From Microbacterium aoyamense (lineage in GTDB: Bacteria > Actinomycetota > Actinomycetes > Actinomycetales > Microbacteriaceae): a stretch of 64,000 nt of DNA. Position 1 is the stretch's first letter. Every line of letters begins with the position of its first letter. The notes under the pieces are model-generated. The model was not told the DNA's origin. It saw nothing but the letters and a program-made list of their open reading frames with translations, and searched no databases. The stretch lies in contig NZ_JAKNUT010000001.1 in NCBI RefSeq assembly GCF_023155855.1, positions 1,178,001 through 1,242,000 of the forward strand. Direction: 5' to 3'. This document shows, piece by piece, positions 1 to 9,106 of the stretch. Both the position numbers and the translations under genes were made by a program.

Positions 1-3000
1 TGGCAGCCCCAGTGCGCGGCCACCGATCTGCTGCCCACGGATGTCGAGAACGTCTACGCCGCGGAGTTCGAGGTGCCCGCCGGCGAGTACCTGTACAAGG
101 TCGCCGTGGGCGACTCCTGGGACGAGTCGTACGGTCTCGACGGAGGAAGCGACAACATCCCGCTCACGATCGCCGGGGCATCCACTCTCCGGTTCCTCTT
201 CGACGACACCAGCCACCGCGTCGGGGTGGAGGTCGTGAGCCTCGCCGGCGACTACACGGCAGCGGACGACTCCCTCGCGACCGCCCCCGTCCGCCAGGCG
301 GGGTCGGACGAGCAGTTCTACTTCGTCATGACCGACCGGTTCGCGAACGGCGATGCCTCGAACGACGAGGGTGGGCTGACGGGCGATCGCCTCGCCACGG
401 GCTTCGACCCGACCGACAAGGGCTTCTATCAGGGCGGTGATCTCGCCGGCTTGCATTCGAAGCTCGACTACATCGAGGGCCTCGGCACGACGGCCATCTG
501 GCTCACCCCGAGCTTCGAGAACCGTCCGGTGCAGGGCTCGGGCGCCGACGCGAGCGCCGGCTATCACGGGTACTGGATCACCGACTTCACCCAGATCGAC
601 CCGCATCTCGGCACGAACGAGGAGCTCGAGGACCTGATCGCCGACGCGCACGACCGCGGCATCAAGGTCTACTTCGACATCATCACGAACCACACCGCCG
701 ACGTGATCTCGTACGCCGAGAACCAGTTCTCGTACATCGATCAGGCGACGCGCGAGTACACCGACGCGGACGGCAACCCCTTCGCCCCGGGCGACTACGC
801 CGGCACCGGAACGTTCCCCGAGCTCGACCCCGCCACCTCGTTCCCGTACACACCGGTCATCGCCGCGGGGGACGAGAACGTCAAGGTGCCCGCATGGCTG
901 AACGACCCCACGCTGTACCACAACCGCGGCGACTCGACGTGGGCGGGGGAGTCGGTGACGTTCGGCGACTTCGTGGGTCTCGACGACCTCATGACCGAGC
1001 ATCCGACGGTCGTCGACGGATTCGTCGACGTCTACCAGGACTGGATCGACCTCGGCATCGACGGCTTCCGCATCGACACCGCCAAGCATGTGAACTTCGA
1101 GTTCTGGGAGGAATGGTCGACGCAGGTGCTCGACTACGCCCACGCGAACGGCAAGCCCGACTTCTTCATGTTCGGCGAGGTGTACGACGCCGACCCCGCG
1201 AAGCTCTCGCCGTACGTGCGTGACACCGACATGAACTCGGTTCTCGACTTCACGTTCCAGTCCAACGCGACGGCGTACGCGAAGGGCGGGTCGGCCGAGC
1301 AGCTCCAGACGCTGTTCGCGGGCGATGACATGTACACGACGCCCGATTCGTCGGCGACGGCGCTGCCGACGTTCCTCGGCAACCACGACATGGGTCGCGT
1401 CGGGTATTTCGTGGCCGGGGCCGACGCGCTGCAGCGCGATGAGCTCGCGCACGAGCTCATGTACCTCACGCGTGGCCAGCCCGTCGTCTACTACGGCGAC
1501 GAGCAGGGTTTCGCGGGAGCGGGCGGCGATAAGGACGCGCGACAGAGCCTCTTCGCGACGCAGACCGACGCGTACGCGAACCAGCCGCTCGTCACGGGCG
1601 AGCAGCTCGGCAGTCAGGACCGCTACGACACGGCCTCGCCGCTCTACCAGCGCATCGCCGAACTCGGCGCGCTGCGTGCCGCGCACCCGGCCCTCGCGAC
1701 CGGCGCGCAGATCGAGCGCTACGCCGACGACGGTGCGGGCGTCTACGCCTTCAGTCGCGTCGACCGCGACGACAGGATCGAGTACCTCGTTGCGACGAAC
1801 AACACGACGGCTGACAAGACGGTCACGATTCCGACGCTGACGACGGATGCTTCGTTCACGTCGCTCTACGGCGGCGGTTCGGCCTTCACGACGGACGGGG
1901 AGGGTACGGCATCCGTCACAGTCCCCGCTCTCTCGGCACTGGTCTTCACGGCGGACAAGACCGTGACGGCACGGTCCGCCGCAGGCGACATCGCGATCGA
2001 GGTGCCGACCGCAGGTGCGGGGGTCACCGGCCTCACCCCGGTCGCAGCCGACGTCGACGACTCGACGTGGCAGGAGACGAGCTTCGCCTACCGCGTCGTC
2101 GGCGACGACGAGTGGACGCCGCTCGGCACGGCCGAGGACACGTCGCCGCGCGTCTTCCACGACACCGCGGGGCTCGCGACCGGCACGCTCGTGGAGTACC
2201 GTGCGGTGTCGACGGATGCCGCGGGCCACCGCGCTGCGGCGAGCGCCTACGCCTCGGTCGGCAACCGGGTGAACCTCGGCGAGGAGCCGACCGAGCCGGA
2301 GGAACCGGGCGAGCCCGAGCCGCAGGAAGGCCCGAACCCGCCCTACGAGAGCGTGAGCGTGCCGGGCAGCTTCAACAGCGAGGCCGGCTGCGGCGGTGAT
2401 TGGGACCCCGCGTGCGAAGCGATCCAGATGACCCACCGTGCCGGCGATGTCTGGAGCCTCGCCCTCGCCGATCTGCCCCTGGGCGACTACGCCTTCAAGA
2501 TCGCGATCAACAAGGCGTGGACCGAGAACTACGGTGGCGGAGGTGTCGGGAACGGCCCGGACATCGCGTTCTCGCATGCGGGCGGTCCGATCAAGTTCTT
2601 CTTCGACGCCCGGACGAAGAACATCCGCACGACGCTCGACGGTCCCGTCATCACGCTCCCGGGATCACTGCAGAGCGAACTCGGGTGCCCGGGTGACTGG
2701 CAGCCGGACTGCCTGGCGACCATGATGTTCGATCGCAACGCCGACGGCGTCTTCCAGTTCACGACCGACGACCTGCCGACCGGCTCGTACGAAGTGAAGG
2801 TCGCGCACAACCGCTCGTGGGACGAGAACTACGGTGTCGGGGGAGCGCCGGGCGGTGGCAACATCACGTTCAGCGCGAGCGCGGGCAAGGTCACGACGTT
2901 CCGGTACAACCTCGAGACCCACGTGCTCACGGTCGCCTCGACCGACCCCCCGCTCGCGGGAATCGGCGAGTTGCGCGCCCACTGGATCGACGCCGAGACG

Positions 3001-5892
3001 ATCGCCTGGCCGTCGGATCTCGGTGCGCCGGCCGCGGGCGCGAGCTGGCAGCTCTACTCGTCCGCGACGGCCGACCTCGCGCAGGCGGACGGCGAGATCA
3101 CGGGCGGCGACGCCGTCGATCTGACCATCGTCGACGGAGGGCTCACCGACGCGCAGAAGGAGCGTTTCCCCGCGCTCGCCGACTACACGGCGCTGCATGT
3201 CGGGGGAGCAGACGCTGCGGCCCTGCTCAAGGGTCAGCTCATGGTCGCGCAGCGCGGTGAGGGCGACACCCTCACGGCGTACACGGGCGTGCAGATCCCG
3301 GGCGTCCTCGACGACCTCTACGCCTCCGAACTCGATGGCGAACAGCTCGGCGCCGTCTTCGACGACAACAAGCCGACCTTCCGCGTGTGGGCGCCGACGG
3401 CGCAGTCGGCGACGCTGCTGACATGGGACACCGGAGCAGACGGCGATCCCGTTCGTCACGAGGCGGCGTGGGACGCGGCATCCGGAACCTGGTCCGTGGC
3501 GGGCACGAAGGCGCTCAAGGGCGACGAGTATCTGTGGGAGGTCGCGGTCTACGCCCCGACGACAGGCGCGATCGAGACGAACGCCGTGACCGACCCGTAC
3601 TCGATCGCGCTCACGACGAACTCGACGCGCTCTGTCGCCGTCGACCTCGACGACAGGGCCTGGCAGCCCGCGCAGTGGCGCAAGACGAAGCAGCCGGTGA
3701 TCGACCGGCCCGTCGACCGCTCGATCTACGAGCTGCACATCCGCGACTTCTCGATCGGCGACTCCTCCATCCCCGAGGCGGAGCGGGGAACCTATCGAGC
3801 CTTCACGCGCAACGGCGCGGGGGCGAAGCAGCTGAAGCAGCTCGCGGAAGCCGGCATCAACACGGTGCACCTGCTGCCCTCGTTCGACATCGCGACGATC
3901 GAGGAGAACCGGTCACAGCAGGCGGTGCCCGCGTGCGACCTCGCATCCTTCGGACCGGCATCGACCGAGCAGCAGGCTTGCGTCGAAGCCGTCGCCGACA
4001 CGGACGGCTTCAACTGGGGCTACGACCCGTACCACTTCACGGTCCCCGAGGGCTCGTACGCCGTCGATCCCGAGGGAGGCGCGCGTGTTGGTGAGTTCCG
4101 CGAGATGGTCGGCGCTCTGCACAAGATGGGCCTGCAGGTCGTGCTCGACGAGGTGTTCAACCACACGGCGCAGGCGGGCCAGGGCGAGAAGTCGGTGCTC
4201 GACCGGATCGTCCCGGGCTACTACCAGCGGCTCAACGCGGCCGGCAATGTCGAGACCTCGACGTGCTGCCAGAACGTCGCGACCGAGCACGCGGCGGCGC
4301 AGAAGCTCATGGTCGACTCCGTCGTCACATGGGCGCGCGACTACAAGGTCGACGGGTTCCGCTTCGATCTCATGGGGCACCACTCGAAGGAGAACATGCT
4401 CGCGATCCGGGCTGCCCTCGACGAGCTGACGGTGCAGAACGACGGCGTCGACGGCTCGGAGATCTACCTCTACGGCGAGGGCTGGAACTTCGGCGAGGTC
4501 GCGGACAACGCCCTCTTCGAGCAGGCGACGCAGGGGCAGCTGGGTGGCACCGGCATCGGCACGTTCAGCGACCGCCTGCGCGACGCCGTGCACGGCGGCA
4601 GCCCCGTCGACGCGGGTTCGACCTTCCGCCAGGGCTACGGCACCGGCCTCGGCACCGACCCCAACGGCGACCCGATCAACGGTTCGACCGAGCAGGCGCT
4701 CGCCGACCTCGCGACTCAGACGGACCTCGTCAAACTCGGTCTCGCCGGCAACCTCCGCGCATTCGAGCTCACCGCCGCCGACGGTACCGTCAAACGCGGT
4801 GACGAGCTGCTCTACAACGGCCAGCCCGCGGGCTACGCCGATCAGCCGGACGAGATCATCACGTACGTCGACGCGCACGACAACGAGACCCTGTACGACC
4901 TCTCGGTGCTCAAACTCCCGACGGATACGTCGATGGCCGATCGGGTGCGCATGAACACCCTGTCGCTCGCGACCGCGACGCTCGCCCAGACCCCGTCGTT
5001 CTGGCACGCGGGCACCGAGCTCCTGCGCTCCAAGTCGCTCGATCGCAACAGCTACAACTCGGGCGACTGGTTCAACCGCGTCGACTGGACCGGACAGTCA
5101 TCGACCTTCGGATCGGGCCTGCCGCGCGCGGCCGACAACCAGGAGAAGTGGCCGATCATGGCGCCGCTCCTGGAGAACCCCGCGCTCAAGCCTGGAGCAG
5201 CCGACATCGCGGCGGCCGAGGCATCCGCCCTCGATCTGCTCCGCGTGCGGAACGACGTCGATCTGCTGCGGCTCGGGTCCGCCGAGCTGATCGAGCAGAA
5301 GGTCACCTTCCCGGGAGGCGGGGCGGATGCCGCGCCCGGCGTCATCGCGATGCTCGTTGACGACCTCGTGGGCGACGACGTCGATCCCGCACTCGACGGT
5401 GCGCTCGTCGTCTTCAACGCCTCGCCCGAGCCGGTGACGCAGACGATCGGCGACCTGGCGGGCCGCGGCTTCGCCCTGACGAAGGCGCAGGCGAACGGTG
5501 CGGACGCGGTCGTGAAGACGACGACGTGGGATGCCGCATCCGGCACCGTCACCGTGCCCGCGCGCACGGTGGCCGTGCTGGTGGACCACGAGTCGATCTC
5601 GACCAGCGTGCTGGCGGCGCCGAACCGGCTGTTCGCGTCGTTCGGACAGACGGTCAAGGTGCAGGGCGCGGTGAGCTCCTCCGACGGCTCCGCGCCGACC
5701 GGCACCGTCACGGTGACCGACAACGGCAAGGTCGTCGCCACCGCGACCCTGACGGCCGCGGCGAAGGGGAGGATCGACATAGCGCTGCCGAAGCTGTCGC
5801 GCGGCATCCACCTCATCCGCACGACCTTCACGGGCTCGGGCGACTACGAGGACTCTCGGTTCCCGATCGCTCTCCCGGTGATCGTGTTCTGA
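1..5892 (+). CDS. Secreted two-headed alpha-amylase/pullulanase, 5' end cut by window
   Basis: The frame is open from base 1, so the true start and signal peptide lie outside; 1963 residues are visible. Counting from base 1, the order is: the rest of an X25-type starch-binding module (1-70); a GH13 alpha-amylase domain (about 100-620) with nucleophile Asp359 in GFRIDTAKH, acid Glu393 in FGEVYD and Asp463 in GNHDMGR; two more X25 modules with the GC-GDW-P-C pattern (about 785 and 885); pullulanase N-terminal and CBM48 modules (about 985-1180); a second GH13 domain of pullulanase type with Asp1456 in GFRFDLMGHH, Glu1493 in YGEGWN and Asp1627 in DAHDNE; and a C-terminal Ig-like domain (about 1865-1963). 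It should cut alpha-1,4 and alpha-1,6 bonds of starch, glycogen or pullulan outside the cell. There is no sortase or membrane anchor at the C-terminus, so it is probably released. Function is sure at family level; the exact linkage preference of each head is inferred. Confidence 0.95.
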   Translation, partial: WQPQCAATDLLPTDVENVYAAEFEVPAGEYLYKVAVGDSWDESYGLDGGSDNIPLTIAGASTLRFLFDDTSHRVGVEVVSLAGDYTAADDSLATAPVRQAGSDEQFYFVMTDRFANGDASNDEGGLTGDRLATGFDPTDKGFYQGGDLAGLHSKLDYIEGLGTTAIWLTPSFENRPVQGSGADASAGYHGYWITDFTQIDPHLGTNEELEDLIADAHDRGIKVYFDIITNHTADVISYAENQFSYIDQATREYTDADGNPFAPGDYAGTGTFPELDPATSFPYTPVIAAGDENVKVPAWLNDPTLYHNRGDSTWAGESVTFGDFVGLDDLMTEHPTVVDGFVDVYQDWIDLGIDGFRIDTAKHVNFEFWEEWSTQVLDYAHANGKPDFFMFGEVYDADPAKLSPYVRDTDMNSVLDFTFQSNATAYAKGGSAEQLQTLFAGDDMYTTPDSSATALPTFLGNHDMGRVGYFVAGADALQRDELAHELMYLTRGQPVVYYGDEQGFAGAGGDKDARQSLFATQTDAYANQPLVTGEQLGSQDRYDTASPLYQRIAELGALRAAHPALATGAQIERYADDGAGVYAFSRVDRDDRIEYLVATNNTTADKTVTIPTLTTDASFTSLYGGGSAFTTDGEGTASVTVPALSALVFTADKTVTARSAAGDIAIEVPTAGAGVTGLTPVAADVDDSTWQETSFAYRVVGDDEWTPLGTAEDTSPRVFHDTAGLATGTLVEYRAVSTDAAGHRAAASAYASVGNRVNLGEEPTEPEEPGEPEPQEGPNPPYESVSVPGSFNSEAGCGGDWDPACEAIQMTHRAGDVWSLALADLPLGDYAFKIAINKAWTENYGGGGVGNGPDIAFSHAGGPIKFFFDARTKNIRTTLDGPVITLPGSLQSELGCPGDWQPDCLATMMFDRNADGVFQFTTDDLPTGSYEVKVAHNRSWDENYGVGGAPGGGNITFSASAGKVTTFRYNLETHVLTVASTDPPLAGIGELRAHWIDAETIAWPSDLGAPAAGASWQLYSSATADLAQADGEITGGDAVDLTIVDGGLTDAQKERFPALADYTALHVGGADAAALLKGQLMVAQRGEGDTLTAYTGVQIPGVLDDLYASELDGEQLGAVFDDNKPTFRVWAPTAQSATLLTWDTGADGDPVRHEAAWDAASGTWSVAGTKALKGDEYLWEVAVYAPTTGAIETNAVTDPYSIALTTNSTRSVAVDLDDRAWQPAQWRKTKQPVIDRPVDRSIYELHIRDFSIGDSSIPEAERGTYRAFTRNGAGAKQLKQLAEAGINTVHLLPSFDIATIEENRSQQAVPACDLASFGPASTEQQACVEAVADTDGFNWGYDPYHFTVPEGSYAVDPEGGARVGEFREMVGALHKMGLQVVLDEVFNHTAQAGQGEKSVLDRIVPGYYQRLNAAGNVETSTCCQNVATEHAAAQKLMVDSVVTWARDYKVDGFRFDLMGHHSKENMLAIRAALDELTVQNDGVDGSEIYLYGEGWNFGEVADNALFEQATQGQLGGTGIGTFSDRLRDAVHGGSPVDAGSTFRQGYGTGLGTDPNGDPINGSTEQALADLATQTDLVKLGLAGNLRAFELTAADGTVKRGDELLYNGQPAGYADQPDEIITYVDAHDNETLYDLSVLKLPTDTSMADRVRMNTLSLATATLAQTPSFWHAGTELLRSKSLDRNSYNSGDWFNRVDWTGQSSTFGSGLPRAADNQEKWPIMAPLLENPALKPGAADIAAAEASALDLLRVRNDVDLLRLGSAELIEQKVTFPGGGADAAPGVIAMLVDDLVGDDVDPALDGALVVFNASPEPVTQTIGDLAGRGFALTKAQANGADAVVKTTTWDAASGTVTVPARTVAVLVDHESISTSVLAAPNRLFASFGQTVKVQGAVSSSDGSAPTGTVTVTDNGKVVATATLTAAAKGRIDIALPKLSRGIHLIRTTFTGSGDYEDSRFPIALPVIVF

Positions 5893-5922
5893 GTGTCGAC
5901 ATCGGCGAGGGCCGTACGACGC

Positions 5923-5962
5923 CTTCCGTGAAGGGGTTCCCACCTGGAGCCCCTCACGGAAG
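5923..5962. terminator. Hairpin ending the amylopullulanase gene and covering the next Shine-Dalgarno
   Basis: Arms at 5923-5940 and 5946-5962 pair almost completely (one bulge and one mismatch) around a 5-base loop. It lies 30 bases after the stop codon and has no T-run. The 3' arm runs into GGAAGG (5958-5963), the ribosome binding site of the next gene at 5972, so in a read-through transcript the hairpin would hide that site. Confidence 0.6.
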
Positions 5963-5971
5963 GATCACACC

Positions 5972-6304
5972 ATGAAGTACATGATGTTCGTCGTCTCGTC
6001 GCTCGAGCCGGACGCCGTCTCGGATGAGTCCGACGTCGACCTGTGGGTCGACCCTCTGGACGCCTCGGGCAAGCGGATCATCGGCGAGGTGCTCATGCCG
6101 CCGAAGGAGTCGACAGTCGTCCGCGTGCGCGGCGGCAAGGTGCTCACGACGCGCGGCCCGTTCGTCGAGACGAGTGAGGTCATCCTCGGGTTCGACATCC
6201 TCGAGGTCGCGGACCTCGACGAGGCGATCGAGATCGCGGCGAAGCACCCCATGGCCCGCAACGGTCAGATCGAGCTGCGCGCCTTCATGCAGTGGGGCGA
6301 CTGA
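5972..6304 (+). CDS. YciI-like (DGPF-type) small protein
   Basis: The protein has 110 residues. The start KYMMFVV and the central GPFVETSEVILGFDILE are the hallmarks of the YciI/DGPF family, ferredoxin-fold dimers of mostly unknown activity that often sit beside ECF sigma factors or catabolic genes in actinobacteria. The motif here reads RGPFVE in place of DGPF. The length matches the family. The start is an ATG with GGAAGG 8 bases upstream. No sigma factor is adjacent, and the neighbours (a secreted glycosidase and a secreted anchor-type protein) give no clue to the substrate. The family call is firm; the function is unknown. Confidence 0.8.
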   Translation: MKYMMFVVSSLEPDAVSDESDVDLWVDPLDASGKRIIGEVLMPPKESTVVRVRGGKVLTTRGPFVETSEVILGFDILEVADLDEAIEIAAKHPMARNGQIELRAFMQWGD

Positions 6305-6391
6305 CCGGACTGCTCACTCGCCGTTCACGCGGCGGACACCTCGGGTCGGTACTCAGAGAGGGTCCCCCTCCCACCCGAACTGAGGATGAGA

Positions 6392-8926
6392 ATGAACTCT
6401 GCCTTCTCGCGCCGTCCCTGTGCCACCGTCGCAGCCGTGGCCGCGGCATCCGTCACCGCGTCGCTCGTGCTCGCCGCCCCCGCGAGCGCGCGCATCGTCG
6501 ACGCCCCGATCACCTACTCCGCCGACGACGCGACGCTCGCACTCGCGCCGATCGGCACCTACGAGACCGGCGTCTTCGACGAGTCGGCTGCCGAGATCGT
6601 CGCCTTCCACGGTACGCGGCTCTATGTCGTCAACGCCCAGGCGGGCGTCGTGGACGTGCTGGATGCCTCGAACCCCGCTGCTCCGACGAAGCTCTTCTCG
6701 ATCGCCGGCACCGGTGTCGCGAACTCGATCAACGTCCGCGCGGACGGCCTCGGCGTCGTCGCCTTCGAGAGCACCACGAAGACCGAGCCCGGCACGCTGC
6801 TCTTCTTCGACGCCGACGCACCCGAAGCGACGGTGCTCGGTTCGGTCGTCGTCGGCGCGCTGCCCGACAACGTCGAATTCTCGAAGGACGGCGCCTACGC
6901 CATCTCGGCGAACGAGGGCGAGCCGAACGACGAGTTCACGGTCGACCCCGAGGGCTCGGTCAGCGTCGTGACGCTTCCCGCGACGAAGGCCGCGCCGGCG
7001 CAGAGCGACGTGCGCACGGCGGACTTCCACGAGTTCGAGGTCGGCGGATCGAAGACCCTGGATCCGGCCGTCCGCGTCTTCGGCCCGACGCCCCACGGCG
7101 ACGACCTGCCGGTCTCGCGCAACCTCGAGCCCGAGTACGTCGCGGTCGACGGCGGCACGGCCTACGCCGCGCTGCAGGAGGCCAACGCGGTCGCGGTCAT
7201 CGACCTCGCGTCGGCGACCGTCACCGACATCTGGCCGCTCGGCTTCAAGGACCTCAGCGTCGCGGGCAACGGCATCGACCCGAGCGACCGCGACCCGCAG
7301 GGCGCGTCGACGTTCAGCGTGCGCACGTTCGAGAACCTCTTCGGCATCTACAACCCCGACGGCATCGTCGCCTACCAGGCGGGCGATCAGACCTTCCTCG
7401 TCACGGCGAACGAGGGCGACGTCCGCGAGTGGGGCGACTACGTCGAGGCCACGCGTGCGAAGGACATCGAGGACTTCGGCCCCGTGAGCCCCCAGATCGC
7501 CGCACTCCTCGGTGACGGCGACCTCGGCCGCCTCAATGTCAGCATCGAGGACGGCTTCAACGAGGAGACGGGCCAGTACGAGGCGCTCTACACGTACGGC
7601 GGCCGCTCGTTCTCGATCTGGACGACCGATGGCACACAGGTCTTCGACTCGGGCGACCAGTTCGAGAACATCACCTACGCGGCGAATCCGGCGTTCTTCA
7701 ACTCGAACCACTCGGAGGCCAACTTCGAGGGTCGCAGCGACGACAAGGGTCCCGAGCCCGAGAACCTCGCGATCGGTGCCGTCGGCGGTCGCACGTACGC
7801 CTTCATCGGTCTCGAGCGCGTGGGTGGCGTGATGGTCTACGACATCACCGATCCCGCGGGTGCGGACTTCGTCACGTACGTCAACAACCGCGACTTCGCC
7901 GCGGACCCCGAGACGCCCGACGCCGGCGACCTCGGACCCGAGGGACTCGAGTTCATCTCGGGCGCCGCGTCGCCGACGGGCCTGCCGCTCCTCGCGGTCG
8001 GCAACGAGGTGTCGGGCACGACGACGCTCTTCTCGCTCACCGACCTGACGCCCGACACGACGAGCCCCGTGGTCGCGCTCGGCGACACGGGTGGGAGCGT
8101 CTTCGAGGGGAACGCCGTGACGCTCACGGTCGCCGCGAGCGACGATCGCGCGCTCACGAACGTCGTCGGCACGATCACCCGCGACGGCAAGGTCGTCAAG
8201 AAGACGCAGCTCAAGGTCGACGGCGCAGCCCGCGCGACGCACACGATCGACCTGTCGAGCGTCGTCAAGGGCGGTCTGCCGGTCGGCGACTACGTGCTGA
8301 CGTTCTCCGCGAAGGATGCCGCGCGCAACCAGTCGGAGCCTCAGGAGTTCGCGTTCTCGATCGTCGACACGACCCGCCCCGAGGCCGTGCTCGTGACGCC
8401 GACGGCGACCGCCGTCAAGAAGCTCAAGATCCAGGTGGACGCCACCGACGCCCAGGGTCTGCAGCGCGTCGTCGCGAATGTCTACAAGGACGGCAAGCTC
8501 GTGACCTCGACGCAGAAGGATGCCAAGGGCAAGACGACCGCGACCCACAAGGCGACCGTCGAGCTCGCTGACGGCACCTACCAGATCAAGTACAACGCGC
8601 AGGACGTCGCCGGCAACATCTCGAAGACGGGCACGTACAGCGTGACCGTCGACGCGAAGAAGCCGACGATCACCGTCAAGGACGGCGCGACGTACACGAA
8701 GGAGGCGCGACGGGGCTACGAGCTCGTGAGCTTCAAGCTCTACGACGCCGGCAAGATCGCCCGCCTCACGCTCAACGGTGTCGAGAAGGACCTGACCGAC
8801 AACACGTGGTCCGACCTCAACTTCGTGAAGCCCGGTCAGTTCGGCGCCGTCGAGGGTACCAACGTCCTCGTCGTCTACGACGTCGCCGGCAACGCGCAGC
8901 GTCTCAGCTTCCGCCTCGCGGGCTGA
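6392..8926 (+). CDS. Secreted choice-of-anchor I domain protein with Ig-like repeats
   Basis: The ATG at 6392 is preferred over 6386 because GAGG (6382-6385) then stands 6 bases upstream; this gives 844 residues. A Sec signal peptide is clear: Arg-rich start, hydrophobic AAVAAASVTASLVLAAP, then ASA|R near residue 34. Residues about 45-550 form a beta-propeller-like region of the choice-of-anchor I family (NANEGEPNDE-like, PEYVAVDGG, GLEFISG motifs), seen in secreted alkaline-phosphatase-like or phytase-like proteins of unknown activity. The C-terminal third (about 555-844) holds bacterial Ig-like repeats ending in VYDVAGNAQRLSFRLAG, without LPXTG or a membrane anchor. It could be an extracellular esterase or a wall-associated structural protein. 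It is a single gene with its own terminator downstream. Confidence 0.8.
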   Translation: MNSAFSRRPCATVAAVAAASVTASLVLAAPASARIVDAPITYSADDATLALAPIGTYETGVFDESAAEIVAFHGTRLYVVNAQAGVVDVLDASNPAAPTKLFSIAGTGVANSINVRADGLGVVAFESTTKTEPGTLLFFDADAPEATVLGSVVVGALPDNVEFSKDGAYAISANEGEPNDEFTVDPEGSVSVVTLPATKAAPAQSDVRTADFHEFEVGGSKTLDPAVRVFGPTPHGDDLPVSRNLEPEYVAVDGGTAYAALQEANAVAVIDLASATVTDIWPLGFKDLSVAGNGIDPSDRDPQGASTFSVRTFENLFGIYNPDGIVAYQAGDQTFLVTANEGDVREWGDYVEATRAKDIEDFGPVSPQIAALLGDGDLGRLNVSIEDGFNEETGQYEALYTYGGRSFSIWTTDGTQVFDSGDQFENITYAANPAFFNSNHSEANFEGRSDDKGPEPENLAIGAVGGRTYAFIGLERVGGVMVYDITDPAGADFVTYVNNRDFAADPETPDAGDLGPEGLEFISGAASPTGLPLLAVGNEVSGTTTLFSLTDLTPDTTSPVVALGDTGGSVFEGNAVTLTVAASDDRALTNVVGTITRDGKVVKKTQLKVDGAARATHTIDLSSVVKGGLPVGDYVLTFSAKDAARNQSEPQEFAFSIVDTTRPEAVLVTPTATAVKKLKIQVDATDAQGLQRVVANVYKDGKLVTSTQKDAKGKTTATHKATVELADGTYQIKYNAQDVAGNISKTGTYSVTVDAKKPTITVKDGATYTKEARRGYELVSFKLYDAGKIARLTLNGVEKDLTDNTWSDLNFVKPGQFGAVEGTNVLVVYDVAGNAQRLSFRLAG

Positions 8927-8944
8927 CGCGGCATTCATCCGCAG

Positions 8945-8975
8945 GAACGGGGTCCCTCACGAGGGGGCCCCGTTC
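8945..8975. terminator. Rho-independent-type terminator
   Basis: GAACGGGG (8945-8952) pairs with CCCCGTTC (8968-8975), and the inner TCCC/GGGG extends the stem to about 12 pairs. It is followed by TCTTGCTCCT, the weak pyrimidine tract usual in high-GC genomes. It lies 18 bases after the stop of the anchor-I gene. Confidence 0.8.
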
Positions 8976-9106
8976 TCTTGCTCCTAAGATCGGAGGTCCG
9001 TACAGATAGTAGGACGTCCATGTAAACTCGACTCCAGCGCCGACGACGGCGCACTCGCCCCGAGCGCGACCCACGAAGACGCGCGCGGTCGATCATGGAG
9101 ACACCG

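Noticed and set aside
6353-8938. An 861-codon open frame on the minus strand
   Set aside because: It is antisense to the anchor-I gene, Arg/Asp/Val-rich without any domain, and starts and ends with no regulatory sites. High GC keeps such frames open.
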